Shown piece after piece: positions 42,166 to 51,929 of a DNA stretch of 56,400 nt. This DNA comes from Aquabacterium sp. (GTDB taxonomy: Bacteria > Pseudomonadota > Gammaproteobacteria > Burkholderiales > Burkholderiaceae_C). The stretch's first letter is position 1; every line of letters starts with the position of its first letter. Position numbers and translations under genes: made by a program. The notes beneath the pieces are model-generated. The model had not been told where the DNA came from. It did not search any database and worked only from the letters and a program-made list of their open reading frames with translations. Where the stretch lies: NCBI GenBank assembly GCA_023150345.1, contig JAKLLB010000015.1, forward strand, positions 1 through 56,400, given 5' to 3'.

Positions 42166-45100
42166 GAGCTTGGTTTCTTGCCTCCGGCTGCCTTGGCGTC
42201 AAGCAGCTGGCCTAGGCGCTCGACTTGGTTCGAGACCGAGCGGTCCAGCATAAGTCGCTCCTCGGTGGCAGCGACCAGCGGCATGATGATCTTGCGGTAG
42301 GTCACCGCGATCTCCAGCACCGCCTGGGCTAGGCGCAGCGCCTCGTTGCCGCCGCGGTCGGCGCTGCTGTCGGGTGGCGGCGGCGCGTCGGGATCCGGCG
42401 GCGGCTGCAGCTCCCGCACCGCACGTGCCACCTCCAGCAGCGTGCTGGCGATGCGTGTGCTGCCGTCGGCCTCGGCCCCGCCGAGCTGGCGGCGTCGTAC
42501 GAAACCCTCGCAGATGGCGCGCCAGCGAGCGTCTTCCTCGGCGCTCGGTCGGCCCAGCAGCTGGGCCAACTTCAGCAGGTTCTCCTCCGCGCCGTTGGTC
42601 AGGGTCTGGGCCTCGCCGCGGTAATGGTCGCGCAGCAGCGCATCAAGCTCGGCATCGCTCATCAGTGGCGTGATCTTGCCCGCCAGCTTGACCATGTTGC
42701 GGTAGCTGCCCTGCAGCTTGAACGGTGGCTCCTCGCGGTAGGCGTCCTGCTGCGCGGCCGAGGCGATGTAGGCCAGGTTCACCTTCAGCAGCAGGTCGCG
42801 CGCGCGCGACAGGCGGCCCACCAGTGCCACCAGCTCCTCCAGCTCGGCAGCGCTGTAGGGGTGGGCGAATTCGCCGCCGGCCACGTCGCCGCCGCCGGCC
42901 AGCGCCACCAGCCGGTGCAGGTCTTTCGGTTCGCGTGACGACAGCGGCAGCAGCACCGGGTTGGCCGTCAGGCTGTTCTCCAGGTACGACAGCGCGAACA
43001 GCGCCTCGCGGCCCGACAGCACGTCGCCCAGGTTGTAGATGTCGGCGCGGTTGGCCAGCATGTCGGGGATCTTGAAGACATCGCCCGACTCGGTGTACGG
43101 GTTGCCGGCCATCACGATGGCGAAGCGCTTGCCGCGCAGGTCGAAGGTGCGCGGCTCGCCGTTCCACACGCCCTCGATGCGGCGCGTGGCGTCGGCCAGG
43201 GCAATGAACTTCTGCAGGAATTCGGGCGCGGTGTGCTGGATGTCGTCCAGGTACAGCATCACGTTGCTGCCCATGGCCAGGCCCAGGTTCAGCTTCTGCA
43301 GCTCCTGCCGCGCGGCGCTGTTGGGCGAGGTGGCCGGGTCGAGCGACGTGACCTCGTGGCCCAGCACCGGACAGTTGATGCGCACGAACACCAGGCCCAG
43401 GCGGTCGGCCACGTACTCCATCAGCGTGGTCTTGCCGTAACCCGGCGGCGAGATCAGCAGCAGCAGGCCCATGCGGTCGCTGCGCGCGGCGGCACCGGCG
43501 GCGCCCAGCTGCTTGGCCAGGTTGTCGCCCACCAGCGGCAGGTAGACCTCGTCGATCAGCCGGTTGCGCACGAAGGTGGACAGCGGCCGGGCCTGGAACT
43601 GCGCCAGCTTCAGGCGCTGCTTCTCGGCCGCCAGCAGCGCATGGCGGCGGCCGCGGAAGGCCTCGAAGCCGGGCTGCACCACCGAAGTGTGGTGGTTGAA
43701 GCGCTGCCAGAAGTCGTTCAGCTGCAGCAGCAGCGTGCCGTCGACGATGCGTGGATGCTCGCCCAGCAGCCCGGTCACCGTGGCCGACAGCTCGGCGTTG
43801 TGGCGCCGGCGTGGCGTGCGCAGCGCCAGCGCGGCGGCGGCTTCGTCCACCCACACCGCCGCGTCCTGGCCCAGGCCGGCCCGGCCGTCCGCGCTGCCGG
43901 CAAACGCGGCCACCCAGTCGCGCGCCAGGTGCCAGCGCTCCAGCGCTGGTGCAGCCTCCAGGTCGTGCGTCCACGCCGCCAGCCGGCCGCTGCGTTCCAG
44001 CGCGCGCTGCAGCGCCGCGGCCAGGTCGTCGGCCGGGCCGCTGATGACCCAGCCCTCGGCGATGCGCTCGTCGGCCAGCTGACGCGACAGGTACGCGGCC
44101 GCCTCGACGGCGAGGGCCGTGTCCGCGGCCGCCTTCGCGCCCAGCCAAGGGGCGGCAAAGGCCTGCAGCGCGTTGGCCAGTTCGGTGCCCAGTGCGGCCA
44201 GCGCGCTGCCGGCGCCGAAGGCCGCCTGCAGCTGCAGCGCCGTGCGGCTGCGGCGCTGCAGCGCAGTGCGCGCGGCCTCGTCCAGCCCGTGCTGCGCATA
44301 CAACAGGGCCAGCGTGCGCGCCGCGGGCCCATAGGCCAACAGGCCCGCGGCCTGCTGCAGTTCCGCCAGCGCCAGCAGCAGGCGCGTGGCGTCCTCGTCG
44401 TGCACGCCCTTCTGGTACCCCTCGTGGAAGCGTGCGGCAGCGGCTTGACGCAGCTCGTCGCGCAACACGGCGACGCCGTCGGCGCCGTCGCCGGAGGGCG
44501 ACTGCTGCAGCAACGCCCCCAGCGGCCCGCGGCCTTCCAGGGCGTCGCGCAGCAGCGTGCCGGCCAGGTACTCGGCGCGGTAGAGCGCCGGCGTCTCCGA
44601 CACCAGCGCCTGCTGCCAGTACGGCTTCAGCGCGTCCAGCTCGGCGTCCGCGGCCGGCGCCTGGTAGTCGGTGCCGGTGAGTTGCCAGGCCAGGCCCTCG
44701 CCGGCCGGCACCAGCGTCAGGTCCAGCGGCTGGCGGTTGATGGTGAAGGCGTGCGGGCCGAAGCGCAGCGTCTGGCCGTCGTCGGCCACCAGCTCCCGCT
44801 GGTCGCGCACGGCGCGCAGCGCGGCGTCGTGCGCGGCCTTCAGCCGGGTGGCGATGTCGTCGGCCGCCACCGCGGCGCCCAGTGTGCGCAGGTCGTCGAT
44901 CAGCTGGCGCAGCTTGCCCACCATCGGGTCGGCGGCAAAGTAGCTGTGCACCTGCGCCGGCTCACGCAGCGTGGCGATGCGGCGCGGCACGCCGTCGAGG
45001 ATGCGGCCGGCCGCTTCTGCCACCGCCTGGGCGCGGCGCTGGCGGGCTTCCAGCAGGTCTTGCCGGCGTGCGGCCAGCGCCTCGTAGACGGCTTCGCGCT

Positions 45101-47390
45101 GCTCGGCGATGTCGGCCAGGAACTCGTCGTGCTCCGCGAAGCGGCCTTCCAGTTCTTCCAGCTGCGCCAGCAGCCGGGTCAGCGCGTCGTCGCACTTCTC
45201 CGGTGTGTCGGCGAACTCCAGCGCGTTTTCCACCGCCTGCGAGAACAGCTTGAACTGCGCTCCGAACTCGGCCCGCGCCTCCGCCGCGCCCAGCGACTTG
45301 CGGCGCTGGCGCGCTTCGGCACGCTGCTTGTTGATCTCGGCGTACAGCGCCGAGATGCGGTCGAGGATGCGCGTGCGCACCACCGCATCACCACCGGGTA
45401 GGCCGCCCAGCTGCGCCGTCAGCAGGTCCAGGCCGGCGGCCTGCGCATCCAGCGTCTGCAGCAGCTGGCCCAGTGCCGGCGAGGTGCGCGCCTGCGCCAG
45501 CTCGGCCGCCAGCTGCTGCAGGCCGCGGTGCTGCGCGTCGAAGGCGTTGTCGGCGGCCAGGAACTGCAGCGCCCGTTCACCCACGCGCTGCTGCTCGGCG
45601 GCCAGCGTGGCGTCCATCGCGTCCAGCGCCGCGGTGTCGGCGTAGCGCAGGTCCTTCAGGCCGTGCAGCTGGCCGCGCTGTTCACGCAGGCGGTCCAGCG
45701 CGTGCACGAAGTCTTCCGGCTTGCGCCACAGCGTGCTGGCGATGTCGGTCAGCAGCGCACGCTGCGCGCGCGCTGCCTGTTCGATGGCCTGCGCCGTTTC
45801 GCGCCGGATCGCGTCGACCTTCTCGAACTCGGCCAGCGTGGACTTCGCGCCCTCGGCCACTGCGCGCAGGTCGGCGGCCAGGCCCTGCGCCTCGGGCTCG
45901 TCGAGCCAGAAGAAGGCATCGGCGATGCGGCCGGCCTGGCGGATCAGGTCTTCGTAGGCGGTGCGCGTGGGCGCCTGCTCGGCGAGTGCGCGGGCGATGC
46001 CGATCAGGTCCGAGATGCCGCGCACCAGCTCGGCATTGCCGATGCGGCCGAAGAAGCCCTCGACCGCGGGCTGCGCGTGCGCATGCTCCTCGTGCGCAAA
46101 CGGCGTGCGCCACAGCTGCATGCTGTGCACGCGCGTGGGTTCACCCCGCTCGGCCTGGAACACCAGCAGCCGGCCATCCGGGAAGCGCGCGTAGCCGTTG
46201 GCCAGGATGGGCGTGGCCAGCGTCTTGTCGATCAGGTTGTAGGTGAACAGCGCGTAGTGGCCGCTGCCGGGCTCGTAGAAGACGTAGAGCACGTCTTCGC
46301 CGTTGGGTGAGCGGATCAGGCGCTTGAAGCGCAGCGCGGCCACCACCTCGCCCGGCAGGTCGAAGCGCTTGTGCTCGCCCGACTGCAGGTAGTAGCCGCC
46401 GGGAAAGATGATGCCGTGATCTTCAGGCAGCTGCACGCAGGCGCTGCCGATGGCGTCGATGCGCTGCACCTGCTGCGTGCGCGGGTTGTAGACCAGGTGG
46501 CGCGTGGCCGTTTCGCGGTAGGGGCGGATGCGCAGCAGGATCAGCTGGCCCACGCGGGCGTACGCCACCTCGGCGTCGGCCAGCGACTGGTGCGCGTCGT
46601 CCACCGGCTCGCTGTAGATGCCCAGCCCCGTCTCGGTGTTGTTCTCGACCTTGACGGTGAGGTCGCCGCCCAGCGTCTCGACGAACACGGTGTCCAGCAC
46701 GTTGATGTGCGGATGCTTGCCGGTGATGTGGTCGTCGCGCGTGGCCACGGTCCATTCGAAGTCGTGGCTGGCGGGCAGCGCGATGTCGCGTTCGCCGCGG
46801 TTGTCCACGTAGCGCACGCTGCCGTCGGTGCCGATCTGCCAGCGGAACACGCGCAGGTCGGTCAGCTGCTGGCCGATCTGGAACGCCGCCAGCAGCTTGT
46901 CCGGCGTGACCCGCAGCTGCAGCAGCGTGGCGTGCTTGTAGTAGGCGTACAGCTCGCGGAAGTCGGAGGTGAAACGCGCATCGTCGAGGAAGCTGCCGGC
47001 CAGCGGCACCGCTTCCAGTTCGTCGGCGCCTTCGGCCAGGCGGTACAGCGCAAACACGTCGCCGGCCGCGGTTTCCTTGCGCAGCCCGATGAAGACGTTG
47101 TAGCCGAACAGCAGCTGCTCGCCGATGCGCACGATGTCGCGCGCGACGCAGTTGTTCTCGGTGCGCGCGCGGGTGCGCTTGAGCAGCGCCTGCTCGCTGC
47201 GCCCGAAGGCGGCCAGCCGCGCCTCGTTCAGCGCCTGCGCCTTGGTGTTCAGCGTCGCGCCCAGCGTGGCCAGGCGCGACTTCAGCAGCTCGTAGCTGCC
47301 GCTGTGCGCCACCATCTGGTCGGTGGCCGCGGCGGCGTCGGCAGGCACGCCGGCGGCGGCCGGGGCGAGCGCGTCACTCATGCCGTTCAC
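42162..47390 (-). CDS. Giant AAA+ ATPase with DUF3686 (DNA repair ATPase type)
   Basis: 1742 residues, one of the largest proteins in the window. The N-terminal 450 or so residues (LATLGATLNTKAQALNEAR onward) match the DUF3686 type that goes with a C-terminal AAA domain. A long helical middle (about 500-900) is coiled-coil with many Glu, Gln and Arg. The AAA module has Walker A SPPGYGKTTLM (about residue 1317), Walker B MLYLDDIQHT (about 1378) and a sensor region VMAGNPYTESGDVF (about 1431). The name DNA repair ATPase is a database label without proof of role. The start may be GTG at 47390, overlapping the zinc-ribbon stop, or ATG at 47381. Confidence 0.85.
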   Translation of the reverse strand: MNGMSDALAPAAAGVPADAAAATDQMVAHSGSYELLKSRLATLGATLNTKAQALNEARLAAFGRSEQALLKRTRARTENNCVARDIVRIGEQLLFGYNVFIGLRKETAAGDVFALYRLAEGADELEAVPLAGSFLDDARFTSDFRELYAYYKHATLLQLRVTPDKLLAAFQIGQQLTDLRVFRWQIGTDGSVRYVDNRGERDIALPASHDFEWTVATRDDHITGKHPHINVLDTVFVETLGGDLTVKVENNTETGLGIYSEPVDDAHQSLADAEVAYARVGQLILLRIRPYRETATRHLVYNPRTQQVQRIDAIGSACVQLPEDHGIIFPGGYYLQSGEHKRFDLPGEVVAALRFKRLIRSPNGEDVLYVFYEPGSGHYALFTYNLIDKTLATPILANGYARFPDGRLLVFQAERGEPTRVHSMQLWRTPFAHEEHAHAQPAVEGFFGRIGNAELVRGISDLIGIARALAEQAPTRTAYEDLIRQAGRIADAFFWLDEPEAQGLAADLRAVAEGAKSTLAEFEKVDAIRRETAQAIEQAARAQRALLTDIASTLWRKPEDFVHALDRLREQRGQLHGLKDLRYADTAALDAMDATLAAEQQRVGERALQFLAADNAFDAQHRGLQQLAAELAQARTSPALGQLLQTLDAQAAGLDLLTAQLGGLPGGDAVVRTRILDRISALYAEINKQRAEARQRRKSLGAAEARAEFGAQFKLFSQAVENALEFADTPEKCDDALTRLLAQLEELEGRFAEHDEFLADIAEQREAVYEALAARRQDLLEARQRRAQAVAEAAGRILDGVPRRIATLREPAQVHSYFAADPMVGKLRQLIDDLRTLGAAVAADDIATRLKAAHDAALRAVRDQRELVADDGQTLRFGPHAFTINRQPLDLTLVPAGEGLAWQLTGTDYQAPAADAELDALKPYWQQALVSETPALYRAEYLAGTLLRDALEGRGPLGALLQQSPSGDGADGVAVLRDELRQAAAARFHEGYQKGVHDEDATRLLLALAELQQAAGLLAYGPAARTLALLYAQHGLDEAARTALQRRSRTALQLQAAFGAGSALAALGTELANALQAFAAPWLGAKAAADTALAVEAAAYLSRQLADERIAEGWVISGPADDLAAALQRALERSGRLAAWTHDLEAAPALERWHLARDWVAAFAGSADGRAGLGQDAAVWVDEAAAALALRTPRRRHNAELSATVTGLLGEHPRIVDGTLLLQLNDFWQRFNHHTSVVQPGFEAFRGRRHALLAAEKQRLKLAQFQARPLSTFVRNRLIDEVYLPLVGDNLAKQLGAAGAAARSDRMGLLLLISPPGYGKTTLMEYVADRLGLVFVRINCPVLGHEVTSLDPATSPNSAARQELQKLNLGLAMGSNVMLYLDDIQHTAPEFLQKFIALADATRRIEGVWNGEPRTFDLRGKRFAIVMAGNPYTESGDVFKIPDMLANRADIYNLGDVLSGREALFALSYLENSLTANPVLLPLSSREPKDLHRLVALAGGGDVAGGEFAHPYSAAELEELVALVGRLSRARDLLLKVNLAYIASAAQQDAYREEPPFKLQGSYRNMVKLAGKITPLMSDAELDALLRDHYRGEAQTLTNGAEENLLKLAQLLGRPSAEEDARWRAICEGFVRRRQLGGAEADGSTRIASTLLEVARAVRELQPPPDPDAPPPPDSSADRGGNEALRLAQAVLEIAVTYRKIIMPLVAATEERLMLDRSVSNQVERLGQLLDAKAAGGKKPSS

Positions 47391-47944
47391 CAGCCCGCAC
47401 GCAGCAGCGCCAGCAATTCATCGCGCTGGGGCTGCTCGTCGAGCCAGGCGCGCATGCGGGCCAGTTCCTGCATGCGGTCGTCGCCGTGGCGTTCACGCAG
47501 CGCCACCTCGCGCCGGGCGCGCGCATCATCGGCCTGCAACTGGCGCTGCCAGCCGTCGGACAGCACTTCCAGCAGGCGCGTGGCCAGGCCGGCACGCTGC
47601 AACGCCTGCCACTCGCCGCGATCGAGCCAGACCTGCTGGCACGGGCCGCAGCGATCGACGCGGAAGTCGACCGGTGCGCCGATGCGCAGGCGCTGCATCA
47701 ACCGCGTGCAGCGCGGGCAATGGCGTGCGCCCTCGGCGGCGGAGGCCGTGGGCAGATCGACGCGGTCGCCGGCCAGCGACATCTCCGGCAAGGTCGCGCC
47801 ACGATCACGCCAGCGGCGGTAGTCGTCCAGCGCCAGCAGGCTGCCGCCGCAGTCGCGGCAGGTCGAAGCCGGCAACCCGGGCGCCAGCTCCAGCAACTGC
47901 CAACCCGAATCCGAACCGCAGGTGCAACGCAACGAGGTGGTCAT
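47387..47944 (-). CDS. Zinc-ribbon (TFIIB-type) small protein
   Basis: 185 residues. Two Cys pairs in each of two ribbons: CTCGS and CRDCGG in the first, and CPRC (HCPRCTRLM) and CGPC (DRCGPCQQVWLDRGE) in the second, the latter matching the zf-TFIIB pattern. The C-terminal third is helical and charged. The ATG at 47944 is preferred over the GTG at 47953, for the purine-rich GGTGGG before it. It lies between the flotillin and the ATPase genes and is the best candidate for a connecting subunit, but that is inference. Confidence 0.82.
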   Translation of the reverse strand: MTTSLRCTCGSDSGWQLLELAPGLPASTCRDCGGSLLALDDYRRWRDRGATLPEMSLAGDRVDLPTASAAEGARHCPRCTRLMQRLRIGAPVDFRVDRCGPCQQVWLDRGEWQALQRAGLATRLLEVLSDGWQRQLQADDARARREVALRERHGDDRMQELARMRAWLDEQPQRDELLALLRAGW

Positions 47945-47957
47945 GGCGCCCACCGCG

Positions 47958-50105
47958 TCACTGCGCCAGCCGCGGCTGCAACGCCTGCAGCGCCGACTGC
48001 AGCGCGGACTTCTGCGCGTCGGTGCCCTCCCGCATCACCTTGGCCACCAGGCCGGACACCGTCAGGTTCTGCAGCTCGCCCGCCGAGCCGCCGAGCGCGC
48101 CGACCAGGCCCTGCAGGTCGCCGACCATGTCGCGCTCGCCGCTCAGGTGGTCCTTGAGGCCCACCTGCAGCGTCTGGCTCTTGCCGATGACGCCGTCGAT
48201 GCCCTTGCCCAGCGCCAGCGCGCTGACGAAGCGCTCGAAGTAGTCGCCCTGGCCGCCGACGATGTCGATCTTGGCGTTGGCCATCGCGGTGCCCAGCACC
48301 TCGGCCTGTTCCTTGGCGATGGACTGCTGCGCGTCGATGCCCTTGAGCGTCTCGACGTGCGACTTCTCCAACCGCATGCGAAACTCCTCGTGCTCGCGCG
48401 TGTCGGTGCTCATCACCTTCATCGCCTCGAACTTGTCGCGCAGGCCCTTGGCCTCGGCCAGGAAGCGCGCCTCGATCGTCGCGGCCTCGGCCTGGCCGGC
48501 CTTCACCGTGGCATCGGCGTCGAGCAGGCGCACGTTGACATCGGCTTGGCCGAGCTTTTCCTTGCCCTCGGCCTCGGCGCCCATCTTCGCACGCAGGCCG
48601 GCGGCTTCGGCCGCGGCGCGCGCCTCGATCACCTGCGCCTCGGCCTGGCCCAGCTTCAGCGTGGCCTCGGCGCCAGCGGTGCGCACATGCACATCGGCCA
48701 TGCCCTGTTTCTCGGTCGCGTCGGCACTGACCATCATCACCTTGGCCGCGGCCAGGCCAGGCGCGGCGCTGATCGCTTCCACGCCCTCGGCTTCTCGCTT
48801 CTTCGCCTCGGCGGACTTCTCGGCCACCCTCAGACGCGCCTCGGCCAGCGTGATTTCCTCGGTGGCCAGGTGGCGCGCACGGCGTTCCTGCGCCTCGGCG
48901 GCCTTCACCGCCAGCAGCAGCTTTTCCTCGGCCTGGCCCTCGGCCATGATGATCACCGACTTCTTGGTGCGGTCGGCCTCGGCGGTGACACGCAGCTCCT
49001 TGATGGCTTCCTCCTGCTCGGCCACCGTGCGTTCGACGACGATGCGCTCGCGGATCACGTCGGCGATGGCCTTCTTCTGCACCTCGACCGCGCGGTCCTT
49101 GTCGATCTTCTGCAGCGTTACTTCCTTTTCTCGGTCGACGATCTCCAGCTCGCGCGCGCGGGTGACCTTCTCTTCCTCGATCGCCACCGCGCGCTTGCGG
49201 TTGTTCTCGGCCACTTCCTTCTCGCGCTGCACGTTTTCGTTTTGCACCGCGACGACTTGTTCCGACTGCAGGCGCGCCAGCTCGCTCTTGGCCTTTTCCT
49301 CGGCCTGGATCTTCAGCGTCTCGGCTTCTTCGCGGGCCCGCACGCTGGCCACTTCACGCGCCTGGCGGGCCTGCGCGTCGGCGGCCTGGCGTTCCAGCTC
49401 CAGCAAGGCCTCCTGCGTCTCGACGTTCTTCTTCTTGATCTGCATCTCCTCGTTGCGCTGCAGCTCGTTGGTGCGCACGTGTTCCACCGCCGTCAGCTCG
49501 GTGATCTTCTTGATGCCCTGCGAGTCGAGGATGTTGGTGCTGTCCAGCTTGGACAGAGGCGTCTGCTCGAGGTAGTCGATGGCCGCGTCCTCCAGGACGT
49601 AGCCGGACAGGTCGTCGCCGATCTGGGCGATGATCTCGTCGCGGAAGCGGTCGCGCGCGCCGTACAGGTCGACGAAGTCGAGCGACTTGCCCACCGTCTT
49701 CAGCGCCTCGGAGAACTTGGCCGAGAACAGGTCTTCCAGCGTCTCGTGGTTGGAGGCGCGTTCGCAACCCACTGCCTGCGCCACCTTCAGCACGTCTTCG
49801 GCGGTCTTGTTCACGCGCACGTAGAAGCGCACCTTGATATCGGCGCGGATGTTGTCCTGGCAGATCAGACCCTCGCGGCCGGAACGGTCGATCTCGATGG
49901 TCTTGACCGAGATGTCCATCAGCTCGGCCTTGTGGATGATCGGATAGACCATGCGACCGGTGAAGGTGACGTCGGGCTCGGCACGCAAGGTGTTCACGAT
50001 CAGCGCATAGCCCTGTTCGATCTTGCGGTAGAACTTCGCGAACATCGCGACGAGGCCTAGGATCAGGACAGCCAGCACGATGGCGGCAACGATCAGCGGT
50101 TCCAT
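47958..50105 (-). CDS. yqiK: Flotillin-like SPFH protein YqiK
   Basis: 715-residue membrane scaffold. One N-terminal membrane helix (about 5-25), then an SPFH/band 7 domain (KIEQGYALIVNTLRAEPDVTFTG to about residue 200), and a very long coiled coil of Glu/Ala repeats (EKEVAENNRKRAVAIEEEKV, AEAQVIEARAAAEAAGL). The C-terminal LQALQPRLAQ end is typical of YqiK. Flotillins collect in ordered membrane patches and support cell-envelope complexes. Start at 50105 has AGAGGG upstream. It follows yqiJ by 64 bases, the partner gene also in E. coli. Confidence 0.9.
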   Translation of the reverse strand: MEPLIVAAIVLAVLILGLVAMFAKFYRKIEQGYALIVNTLRAEPDVTFTGRMVYPIIHKAELMDISVKTIEIDRSGREGLICQDNIRADIKVRFYVRVNKTAEDVLKVAQAVGCERASNHETLEDLFSAKFSEALKTVGKSLDFVDLYGARDRFRDEIIAQIGDDLSGYVLEDAAIDYLEQTPLSKLDSTNILDSQGIKKITELTAVEHVRTNELQRNEEMQIKKKNVETQEALLELERQAADAQARQAREVASVRAREEAETLKIQAEEKAKSELARLQSEQVVAVQNENVQREKEVAENNRKRAVAIEEEKVTRARELEIVDREKEVTLQKIDKDRAVEVQKKAIADVIRERIVVERTVAEQEEAIKELRVTAEADRTKKSVIIMAEGQAEEKLLLAVKAAEAQERRARHLATEEITLAEARLRVAEKSAEAKKREAEGVEAISAAPGLAAAKVMMVSADATEKQGMADVHVRTAGAEATLKLGQAEAQVIEARAAAEAAGLRAKMGAEAEGKEKLGQADVNVRLLDADATVKAGQAEAATIEARFLAEAKGLRDKFEAMKVMSTDTREHEEFRMRLEKSHVETLKGIDAQQSIAKEQAEVLGTAMANAKIDIVGGQGDYFERFVSALALGKGIDGVIGKSQTLQVGLKDHLSGERDMVGDLQGLVGALGGSAGELQNLTVSGLVAKVMREGTDAQKSALQSALQALQPRLAQ

Positions 50106-50169
50106 CGATTTCCCTCTTGTATCGGTGATGGGATGGGGGAGCGAGTGCGGTCGGCGGCGAGCGTGCGTG

Positions 50170-50802
50170 CTAGTCAGGCACGATCAGGTAGCGCTGGCGT
50201 TCGCCGTCGTATTCGACGATGCGTGCGGCCGAACCCTTGGTCAGCCCGTTTGGGGTGTCGGCCCACACGCGGATGTTGAGGCTGGCGCCTCGCCGCGACA
50301 CCTCGGCCCGACCAACGCGCTGGTCGACCCGGCCAGTGAGCACCTTGCAGGCCAGCCCCACCAGCGCGGCATTGGAGATCGCTGCATGGGTGACAAACAG
50401 GCGGCGCAGCGGGCGGATGGTGCGGGCCGTGAGGGGCAAGGCCAGCGCCCCCGAGGCCAGCAGCACGACGCTACCGGCCAGCAACCCGAGCAAAGCGGTG
50501 GGCACCAGCGGAAGCAGCCACATGCCGGCCAGGCAGCTCAGCACCCAGGCATAGAGGACGATGAGGCTGATCGCCACCGAAAAGGGCACGCCGCTGAGGC
50601 CGAATGCCACCACGTAGCTGGCCAGCGTGGAGATGTTCTCGAGCTCGGCATCGGCCTGGACTTCGATGTCGAAATCCAGGCCCGAGTGTTCGAAATCGAC
50701 CAGGCCCGCGATCGCCAGCAACCAGTAGACGATCACGATGCCGAGCAGCGCCGTCCAAACCGCCGTGGGGTAGCTGACGCTGGTGTCGAGGAAATGGCCC
50801 AT
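50170..50802 (-). CDS. yqiJ: Membrane protein YqiJ with C-terminal OB-fold
   Basis: 210 residues. A membrane segment at about 15-38 (AVWTALLGIVIVYWLLAIAGLVDF), then helical spans near 70-125 and 126-150, ending in a beta-rich OB-type domain (VGRAEVSRRGASLNIRVWAD, SAARIVEYDGERQRYLIVPD), an NfeD-like arrangement often coded beside flotillins. The start at 50802 has GGGAGG eight bases upstream; the frame is open to 50877 without a site. It fits the usual YqiJ-YqiK pair, in which the OB domain is thought to dock on the flotillin. Confidence 0.85.
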   Translation of the reverse strand: MGHFLDTSVSYPTAVWTALLGIVIVYWLLAIAGLVDFEHSGLDFDIEVQADAELENISTLASYVVAFGLSGVPFSVAISLIVLYAWVLSCLAGMWLLPLVPTALLGLLAGSVVLLASGALALPLTARTIRPLRRLFVTHAAISNAALVGLACKVLTGRVDQRVGRAEVSRRGASLNIRVWADTPNGLTKGSAARIVEYDGERQRYLIVPD

Positions 50803-50860
50803 CCGTGTCGCCTCCCGGCCCGTTTTGTTCACGCACTCAAGTTGCGGTGCATTATGGGTG

Positions 50861-51211
50861 TCAGCCCGGACCGCCACGACCGAGCTTGCTGCCGCTGCTG
50901 GCGAAGCGCATCAGCTCGGCGGCCACCTGCTCCTTGATGCCCAGCCGGTCTTCGGGGTCCAGTCCGAAACGCGCTGCAAGCAGGAGGTAGTCCTCGGCAT
51001 TCAACGACACGGTAAGCCTGGGCCGAACTGGCTTGGTGGTGGTGGGCAGGTCCAGCAGGCGACGAATCTGGTCGGAGGTGGACAGGCGGTTGTGGAAGGC
51101 AGCGGTGCGCACCGCCTCGAGCACCGCCTGCTCCACGTCGAAAGCCACCTGGACTGCCCGAATTGCCTCGTCCGATCCCGACCAGCGCGCTGGCTTACGA
51201 CGAACGTTCAT
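50861..51211 (-). CDS. Small protein with two ribbon-helix-helix-like halves
   Basis: 116 residues, of no family I can name with certainty. First half: IRAVQVAFDVEQAVLEAV followed by NRLSTSDQIRRLLDL. Second half: PRLTVSLNAEDYLLLAARFG followed by GIKEQVAAELMRF. Each looks like a short strand, a helix, a loop, and a helix with hydrophobic pattern: a ribbon-helix-helix. Its ATG overlaps the pspA stop (ATGA). It may be a regulator of the operon or an adaptor; no binding partner can be read from sequence. Confidence 0.6.
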   Translation of the reverse strand: MNVRRKPARWSGSDEAIRAVQVAFDVEQAVLEAVRTAAFHNRLSTSDQIRRLLDLPTTTKPVRPRLTVSLNAEDYLLLAARFGLDPEDRLGIKEQVAAELMRFASSGSKLGRGGPG

Positions 51212-51918
51212 GTGCCCTCAGGCTTGGCACCGGCCCGGCGCGCCCGGATCCGGTCCATCACCTGCTGCCGGCGCACGACCTCGGGGCCAATGCCGGCATC
51301 GGCAAGCTTCTGGTCCAGGGCCCCGGCACCAAACTCCTGGGCCAGCTGTTCGCCAGCCTGCAGCCGGTCGGCCAGGTCTTCGTGGCGGCGGCGGATGCGC
51401 TCCAACGACTCGCGGGCGCTTGTAAGCCGGGAGCCCCCGCTGGCGATGTTGTCGGAGATCGACCGGGTGGCGCGGTATACGCTTTCTGTCGTGCGGGCGA
51501 TTTCGACCTCGCGTTCGTGCTCGCGCAGCCGCGCCTCGGCCGCCTGGATCAGCGCCTTGAGGCGCTGCACCTGTGCCCGGAAGATCTGCAGCGACCGGCT
51601 TTGCTCGGCCAGGGTCAGCTCAAGTTCTCCGACCTTGGCGGCCACCTCCTCCGCCAGGGCCTCCTGAGCCTTGTCCAGCGCCTCGACCGCCAGACCCTCG
51701 TAGCGATGGATCTCGCCCTGAAGGCGCTTGACTTCGCGTTCGGCCTGCATCTGCCTGGCCATCACGCCGGTGAGATCGGCCTTGGCCTGCTGCAGCGCCT
51801 GGCGCGCGTCATCGATCTCCTGGCTGTAGATCGTCGTGGCATTGGCATCCACGATGCTCTCGCTGATTTCTCGCGCACTGCCGCGCAGCAGCGTCACCAT
51901 CTTGCGGATCACCGACAT
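51208..51918 (-). CDS. PspA/IM30-family membrane-stress protein
   Basis: 236 residues, nearly all alpha-helical coiled coil. It begins MSVIRKMVTLLRG and continues with the PspA/Vipp1 pattern: ARQALQQAKADLTGVMARQMQAEREVKRL and ALEEEVAAKVGELE-like Glu/Ala heptads. It binds stressed inner membrane and assembles into rings or rods. Of two ATGs, 51918 is preferred, with GGAG six bases before it (51921 has only three). In E. coli the YjfJ relative also follows a DUF2170 gene (YjfI), the same order as here. There is no pspF, pspB or pspC nearby. Confidence 0.88.
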   Translation of the reverse strand: MSVIRKMVTLLRGSAREISESIVDANATTIYSQEIDDARQALQQAKADLTGVMARQMQAEREVKRLQGEIHRYEGLAVEALDKAQEALAEEVAAKVGELELTLAEQSRSLQIFRAQVQRLKALIQAAEARLREHEREVEIARTTESVYRATRSISDNIASGGSRLTSARESLERIRRRHEDLADRLQAGEQLAQEFGAGALDQKLADAGIGPEVVRRQQVMDRIRARRAGAKPEGT

Positions 51919-51929
51919 CATGGTCTCCT

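Noticed and set aside
43233-45401. 722-codon plus-strand frame opposite the AAA ATPase
   Set aside because: Val/Gln/Arg/His-rich shadow of the ATPase coiled-coil region; no start site or motif.
47922-50060. 712-codon plus-strand frame opposite the flotillin gene
   Set aside because: Periodic Leu/His/Asp pattern is the reverse complement of the flotillin coiled coil, not a protein.
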